The notes under the pieces are model-generated. The model saw nothing but the letters and a program-made list of their open reading frames with translations, was not told where the DNA came from and searched no databases. A stretch of DNA of 64,000 bases, from positions 173,370,518-173,434,517 of the forward strand of contig NC_133650.1 in the NCBI RefSeq assembly GCF_009905375.1, read 5' to 3'. The position numbers were made by a program, and so were the translations under genes. Source of the DNA: Apium graveolens. Its lineage: Eukaryota > Streptophyta > Magnoliopsida > Apiales > Apiaceae. Of the stretch, positions 58,333 through 64,000 are shown in pieces (position 1 is the stretch's first letter; every line of letters begins with the position of its first letter).

Positions 58333-58569
58333 ATGGCTGAGTGTTGTTGGTTTTACAACTATGGCACTGAAACTGTACATGTTTTTCAAAATGGAATTCC
58401 GACTGCATATCCTATCAACAACATTCCTCATAATCTCTGGATTCAATTCCCAGAGATCATTAAAAATGACTTGTTGACTGTCCAAAGAGATCAACATCTC
58501 CGTTATCTCCGTCAGCAAGAACGGATCATCCGTCTTGCAGTGCTCTTCGTCAGCAGTAGAAGGAGTTAG
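58333..58569 (+). CDS. small Sirevirus-associated ORF, 78 aa, function unknown
   Basis: This intact ORF starts MAECCWFYNYGTETV and ends in a basic stretch (RQQERIIRLAVLFVSSRRS). It lies between RNase H and the third ORF of the Sirevirus. A TATA-like TATTTAAA is 77 bp upstream, with a pyrimidine-rich leader between, so the ATG choice is plausible. I recognise no domain, signal peptide or membrane segment. Two Cys near the N-terminus and aromatic residues could suit a small binding module. It may be an accessory protein of the retroelement, a captured host exon, or chance. Confidence 0.4.
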   Translation: MAECCWFYNYGTETVHVFQNGIPTAYPINNIPHNLWIQFPEIIKNDLLTVQRDQHLRYLRQQERIIRLAVLFVSSRRS

Positions 58570-59268
58570 TTGTTAGGCTTCTTAGCTTAGGACTACAGTT
58601 GTTGATGTTAGGCATTTTAGACTAGAGCAATCTTGTAATTTTATGCATGTAATTTAAGTTTCATGAAATGTATTCACTTGATATATTAATGAAATTTTAT
58701 CTTTTTACAAGATTTTGTCTCTGCGTCGTTTCATATTCTGATGACATTTTAAATCCTGATACTAACCATATTCTGATGACCTTTTTAGCTCTGATTCAAC
58801 TCAAGTTGTGATTCTGACGTGGTAGTATTTGTTTACTTGGTTTATTTTTGGTCATTCTCTCATTGGTCATATTTTTACAGAATATTGGTAAAACAGTAAT
58901 AATCATTTATTTAGTGGGAACAGTTTTATTTTAAAATTTAAAATAAAACTGCACGTCCTTGATTAATGGGATTACTTGGTAAGTGAAACAGTTTTTCTCC
59001 TTGAAAAACTGCATGTGATAAGTAATGATTACTGAATACCCGTGCCCATTAATTATCTTTTACTGCTGCATGTCTGACAGGTGTCTCAAACGACTATTTT
59101 TTTTACCGTGTATAAGTAAAAGGGAGAAAATATTGTAAAATCTTTTATTCACTTTCCTACTTTATCTCTCTCTTGTTACTCTTATTCTCTCTCACAACTA
59201 CTGACAATTTATCATACAAACAGTTTATCAAACACCTTACAGGCAACCTAATTTCTCAATTATTTCTC
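58570..59268 (+). other. spacer between the small ORF and third ORF
   Basis: No coding sequence is supported. TATAAGTAAA at 59111-59120 followed by CT-rich sequence (59150-59205) again resembles a core promoter and leader ahead of the third ORF. Confidence 0.45.
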
Positions 59269-62200
59269 ATGGCACCCAAGGATTTGATTGTAGATGGAGC
59301 CAAGCTTGTACCTAACAACTATGCTGCAATCTTGAACAAGGCTGAAGCTCCATCTGATTTGTACTTTTTGCAAGATTTTCTAGCAAATAGTGAGATTGGG
59401 TATGCTTTGATCCAACCTCAAGCCATTTCGAGCCAAAAAGTTCTGACGTTCTGGCGGACTGGGCATCGTTTTTGAAGTGAATGATGTTGAGCTTGTGGTT
59501 ACTCCTGGAGCAGTTCGTAAAGCTCTCCACTTACCAGAAGGCTGTACTTTTTCCACAGTGGAGGAACCTGTTCTACAGCAGTTCATGGCCAGTTTGGGTT
59601 ATGAGGGCAGTTTGGGAAAGCTTGGACAATTGAAAAGAGCAAAAATCAGGAAGGAATGGAACTTTTTCTTTGATTGTATCACCAAGGCATTCGCCAATAA
59701 GTGCTCCAACTTTGATGTCATTCCAATTATGAGTCAGCACATCGGGTATGCTCTTATTCATCAAACTCACTTTGATTTTGCAAGTGCTGTGCTAGGTTTC
59801 ATAGGGGATACGATGACAGAAGATAGGAATGTCGTGTATTTTGCTAAATTCTGTCAGCTTATATATAATTTTTGTTGTGCTGATGAACCCCAACCTACCA
59901 CTGATTTAATTCCACCTTTTAAACTTGCAAAACGGACTTTTAATGATTTGTTAAATGCTGACATAAAGAAACAAGTGGTTAGACCCTTACAGATACCTCA
60001 GTCTGTAAAACAGATTCTTGTAAATGCTGATCCTCACACCTACAGATCTGTTTACCCTGATATTAAACCCACCAGCACATCCCAGCCACCACAACAACCA
60101 TCAGAACATACCACACTTACACCTCAAACTTCTCAACCTCAACCTACTCAACCCTCAATCAGAACATATTTCAAACCTTCACAGACATCTCAACCTTCAT
60201 CATCAGCACATACTGTGAGGCCTTCATCTTCAAATCCCATGAGGACAAAGACTGTACCTCAGACACAACAGAAGAGAAGGAGGATTGTTCTGAGAGATGA
60301 GTCAGACAGTGAGGAACAGGTTCCAGTGTCAAAACCTGTTGTCGAAGAAGCTGAGAAGGTCTCTTCTCAGAAGGATACCGGAATTGGGGGTTCTAAGCTT
60401 CTTAAAAGGCTTAGAAGGATGTATTCTGATGAAACTCCCAAGGTATCTCCACCTTCAAAGAGATACAAGAAACAGAGAGCTCATAGGGATAGGGCTAAGC
60501 CAGTTTCAAAGGATGAGGAAGCAGCAGCTAAGGAAGGAGATCGGGAATCTCTGATCTCAAAGGAGCCTATTCCTGAAGCTACTGCATCTACATCACCATT
60601 GGCACCAATTCAGGATACAACTCAAGAAAGAGTATCTACACCTCACGTGTCTCCTGTAATTCATCCAGTACCTACTGAAGACCCAGGCACATGTGCTGAG
60701 ATTGATATTCACAACCTAATTGTGCCTGAGGTTCTGTACTTAGAAGCTCCACCAGCTCCAATCACTCCACGACCAACACCACTTCTTGATGCTGGTTTTA
60801 ATCCAGAATTTCCTACAACACCTTCTCTGCATCTAGATACTGAAGATCAGATTTTAGGTGAGCATCAGAATATGGCTGTTGATCAGAACTTAGTTGAAGA
60901 TCAACACTTAGAGGATAATGTTGAAGCCTCCATAACCTCTCATGCTATTCTTTTATCAGAGGATGCCGCTGATGCTGATTCTATGAATTATGATGTTGCT
61001 AATGATGAAGTTACTAGTGAAGGTGCTGCTACAAATGTAGATACTGATGCAGCTGGTCCAACAGAACATGCACCTCAACAAACTGTTCATAATGCTGAGA
61101 TAGTCAAGAAGTTTGTTACAGGGGAAGCACCAGTACCTTGGAGTGAAACTCCTAGAGGACAGGAGTGGACTAAGGAGTGGAACATAGTTACCTTTGTTCC
61201 TTCTGAAAAGATTCTTGCTGAGCATCTTGCAAAAGCTAATGAAATGATGATAAATGATGATTTCAAGACTCAGCTGAGAGTTACTGCATTGAGTACAAGG
61301 CACCTTCAAGGTCAACACTCAATAACTCATGATAAGGTGAATAAAATTCAAGAAAACTTGATCCAGAAAGATATGAATCTAAAACTTGAAAAGAAAAGGT
61401 TTTTCCAACCTACCTTTGACAGAATTGCCTATATTGAGAAAACCCAAGAGAAGCAACAGTCTCAGATTGATGACATTTTGAAGAATTAAGCTTCTCATCA
61501 AAATCAACTCAATGAGATCCAATCCTCAGTGGAATTGTTTGTCTCTCTTCTATTACCTGATGATGCCAAAAAGGGGGAGAAAGTAATTAAGTCCAAATGC
61601 AAACCTATCAAGACACTGAAGGGAAAGGATGATGGAAAAGATGACCCGGGAAACTCTGGAATGGGTGGAGGTCATGGTCAAGGTAAAGGTCTTTCATCAA
61701 GTAGAACTGGAACTACAAGTCAAAGAACAAATTCTGATACTGGGAGAAGAATAACTTCTGATACTGGTAAAAGGATAAGTTTTGATGAACATCTGGAACT
61801 TGATGAGGAAATTTCAAGACAGTTATTTCTGAAAGAAAATCCAGGAATGGACTTTGAGAGTCTAAAGGAAGAAGAAGCTAGACTTAAGTCAGAAAAAGTC
61901 AACTCCAAATCTGAAGCTTCTATTGTTGAAAAGAAAATTCCTAAGGCTAAAGGCATTGTGATAAAAGAAAGGGTAAATCCTGAGGCAACCAAGGCCAAAT
62001 CACAAATGCAGATAGATCCAAGGTCCAAGGGCAATGAAAAAGTTGGTGAACCTGTAAAGGTTTATGTGCCTCCTATGGATGAAAAAATATCTGTTGAAGA
62101 TGCTAATCTTACTGTGGTTTCAAAGAAGATTTCTCAAACAACCTCTGACATGGCTCAAGTTGTTTAGAGTCAAGATATAGTAAGTTCTGATATAACACTG

Positions 62201-63067
62201 AAGCAAGCAACCTCTGACATAGCTCAAGTTAGCTTGATATCAGAAGATAAGTTAAAGGAAACCTCTGACATTGCTCATGTTAAATCCTCAAAGTTACTCC
62301 TACCAGGATTCACTAAAGCTAAACAGACTCAACCTATGAAGACTGCAGCAAGTGGTTTTGAAGCAAGAGTTGTTACAGGAAAGGAAGCAAGAGATAAATC
62401 TGGATTGGGTAGTGCTGATGAAAGAAGAGTGCAGAACACAACCAATGATCCAACTTCCTTAAGTGAACTAGGTGTTGGAGCAACTCCTGAAAGATTGAAT
62501 AAGCTTGAATCTGTAGAGATGGTTTACCATACCTTCTTGAAAGAACACATCTTGTTATATTTCATGACAAATAGAAGAGTTTACCACATAAGGGAGAATG
62601 CTATACCACTGAAGTATTTTGAGGAACTAGAATATGTTCTATTCTTACTTCAAGTGAAGAACAGATTAACAGAAAGTGCTGCAAATTATTTGAAGACTCA
62701 AATTCAGAGACATAAAAAGCTTTATTCTGTAAAGTCTGACAGCACATACTATCCCAAGTACAGAGATCACAAAGGTGATATTGTTGAGATGAAGCGTAAC
62801 TCTGCTAAGATTATAACTACCTTTCTGGGTTATAAGGCTGTAGAATTCAATCTTGAGTCTGACAAGGCATATTTGATCAGACTAGATCAGGACATAAGGA
62901 AAGCCAGAATAAATGATCTCAGGGCTGCTATCTTTCAAATTGGTGAATATACAGTTAAATTGAAGAATGCTAAAAGGAGGATGATTGATGAACTTAAATA
63001 TGCTGAGAGATGTTTGTTAAAGAACTATCTCAGAACAACTCCTGACATCAAAGAGATCAGTAATTGA
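59269..63067 (+). pseudogene. Sirevirus third ORF (env-like position), very long, three lesions
   Basis: From the ATG at 59269 the protein would be about 1,265 codons. A frameshift near 59462 and in-frame stops TAA (61487) and TAG (62165) break it. Residues 1-200 form a compact domain (LVPNNYAAILNKA, VTPGAVRKALHLPEGC, AKIRKEWNFFFDCITKAF, MSQHIGYALIH) of the sort annotated in plants as a putative plant transposon protein (from memory). A Pro/Gln/Thr-rich linker, a basic patch (QQKRRRIV) and a long acidic/Lys-rich, coiled C-terminus follow. No signal peptide or membrane segment is seen, so despite its env-like position an envelope role has no support here. It follows pol in the same sense. Its C-terminal part is homologous to 20798-22620. 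Confidence 0.7.
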
Positions 63068-63270
63068 AGCCAAGTCAAGATCTACAACTGCTCAAATTCT
63101 GATGTGTATATAGACTGAAGTTGTTATCAAAAGTTAAAGTTGGTAAAGCTTTAAGGACTGTAAGTTGTAGTTATCTAGTCAAATTTTCATGCATTTGTAC
63201 TTAATGTTTTTGACATCATCAAATATCTGTTAAACTTGTATATTATGCTAATTTACAAGTTAGGGGAGAT
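63068..63270 (+). other. 3' untranslated part and polypurine tract of the Sirevirus
   Basis: No gene is seen. ACAAGTTAGGGGAGAT at 63255-63270 directly precedes the LTR and is the polypurine tract. Confidence 0.8.
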
Positions 63271-63610
63271 TGTTAGATATATTTGATAATGTCATGTCTA
63301 ATATGATTTGTGTTTAATTTTCAGATTTTACTTAAACAGGACAAATCAGTACTTAACTGGAAATCAACACTTATACTGAAGTCAGAACTTAAGTAGTCAG
63401 AACTTAAGTTATCAGGAGATATTTATCAGAAGATAATATCAAGACTTAAGGAGACTTTCAGATAAGAAAGGCGGCTGATTGAAAGGAAAGAAGATCAAGA
63501 CAAACGCAAGAAGAGATATGCATGAAGAAGGAATTCTATGAAGAATAGAATACTTGGAAGATAAGATATCTGATTGATATATTTTAGGAAGCAGAATTAT
63601 ATTCCATATC
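63271..63610 (+). repeat. 3' LTR of the plus-strand Sirevirus, interrupted
   Basis: It begins TGTTAGATATATTTGATAATG, like the LTR at 22699, and contains repeated TCAGAACTTAAG motifs. After 340 bp it is cut by another LTR at 63611, so TATA box and end are not in the window. Confidence 0.8.
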
Positions 63611-64000
63611 TGTGACGGCCTCAACCCCGGGGTCAGGAGTTGACGTCATCAACCACAACCATCAGATAAACAATTCAATAACAGGATATAACTACGATTC
63701 CAAGATCTTTTCCAGGTTTAAGTATGACTTAGGTTATTCAACTAACACAACCCAAATTACCTTACACAATCCTGACCACTAATTTAATGCAGCAACTCAA
63801 CAGACCTCATCTGGTCTGAACACAACTACCTCAGAGGAGTCTGACACGAAAGGAGCTGGAACTCTGCCCTGACTACCCCGCAAGAATCTCTTTGGCATCT
63901 GCAATACATATCAAAATATTCTGCAAGGGTGAGCAATTGCTTGCTCAGCAGCACCACTATATGAATAACAAATAAAACAGTTTAAAGTAAAACAGTTATA
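63611..64000 (-). repeat. gypsy-type LTR entering from the right edge
   Basis: It starts TGTGACGGCCTCAACCCCGGGGTC on the plus strand, the same pattern as the start of the LTR at 491 (TGTAACACCCCCAAATCCGGGGTC), which suggests a minus-sense element of a related lineage. It continues outside the window. No ORF is seen. Confidence 0.6.

Larger units (their letters stand above)
50228..63610 (+). mobile_element. Sirevirus-like copia element, 5'-truncated and split by a CACTA transposon
   Basis: In plus order: the end of integrase, RT, RNase H, a long spacer, a small ORF, a very long third ORF, a polypurine tract and the start of a 3' LTR. The 5' LTR, gag, protease and most of integrase are missing at the left junction (50227/50228). 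A CACTA transposon sits in RT, and another LTR enters the 3' LTR at 63611. Confidence 0.8.

Overview
This is plant nuclear DNA, most likely a eudicot. It holds two intact host genes, which have plant-type introns or plant-specific families. One is a spliced heavy-metal-associated isoprenylated plant protein (HIPP) gene at 27479-28420 (+). The other is a single-exon WD40 gene of the LWD1/LWD2 clock family at 30306-31340 (-). They are convergent. Almost everything else is transposable elements, many nested in one another. I see no RNA genes and no CRISPR array.

Left block (1-23.9 kb). A Ty3/gypsy element with a 4.1-kb LTR (491-4628) enters from the left edge and lies against the remnant of a related LTR (4629-6964). 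Next is a decayed Sirevirus-like Ty1/copia element on the minus strand (about 6965-20797). A second, younger copia element (9068-16730, TSD CAAAT, both LTRs about 1.09 kb) sits inside its integrase gene. The Sirevirus abuts the 3' end of another Sirevirus on the plus strand (20798-23223), which itself interrupts a degenerate hAT-type transposase gene (23224-23945).

Middle block (24-44.5 kb). AT-rich intergenic DNA carries a Stowaway MITE, the HIPP gene, a small hAT-like element (29127-29849) and the LWD gene. A three-level nest begins 131 bp upstream of the LWD start codon. A GGACCGG-rich hAT-like element (8-bp TSD ATGGGCAC) holds a PIF/Harbinger deletion derivative (TSD TAA) at its left tip, and that holds a complete 10.9-kb Tat-lineage gypsy element (32444-43351, TSD AATAT, LTRs differing at one visible base). 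The Tat element carries a separate antisense gene: own TATA box, one leader intron, three coding exons, about 597 aa, all intact. Its gag-pol has one frameshift and one nonsense codon.

Right block (44.5-64 kb). An Athila-like 5' LTR, primer site and broken gag (44503-47036) are followed by two LTR remnants and a TRIM-like miniature element. A plus-strand Sirevirus (50228-63610) follows, with pol, a small 78-aa ORF, a very long third ORF and the start of the 3' LTR. Its reverse transcriptase gene is split by a 4.5-kb CACTA transposon (51518-56044, TSD ATG). I find no transposase in that transposon. It carries exon-intron pieces of an ASH2/TRAUCO-type SPRY gene, of plastid triosephosphate isomerase and of unidentified sequence, so it looks like a gene-capturing Pack-CACTA. 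A gypsy-type LTR runs off the right edge.

The antisense gene of the Tat element and the gene-capturing CACTA are the two most unusual systems here.
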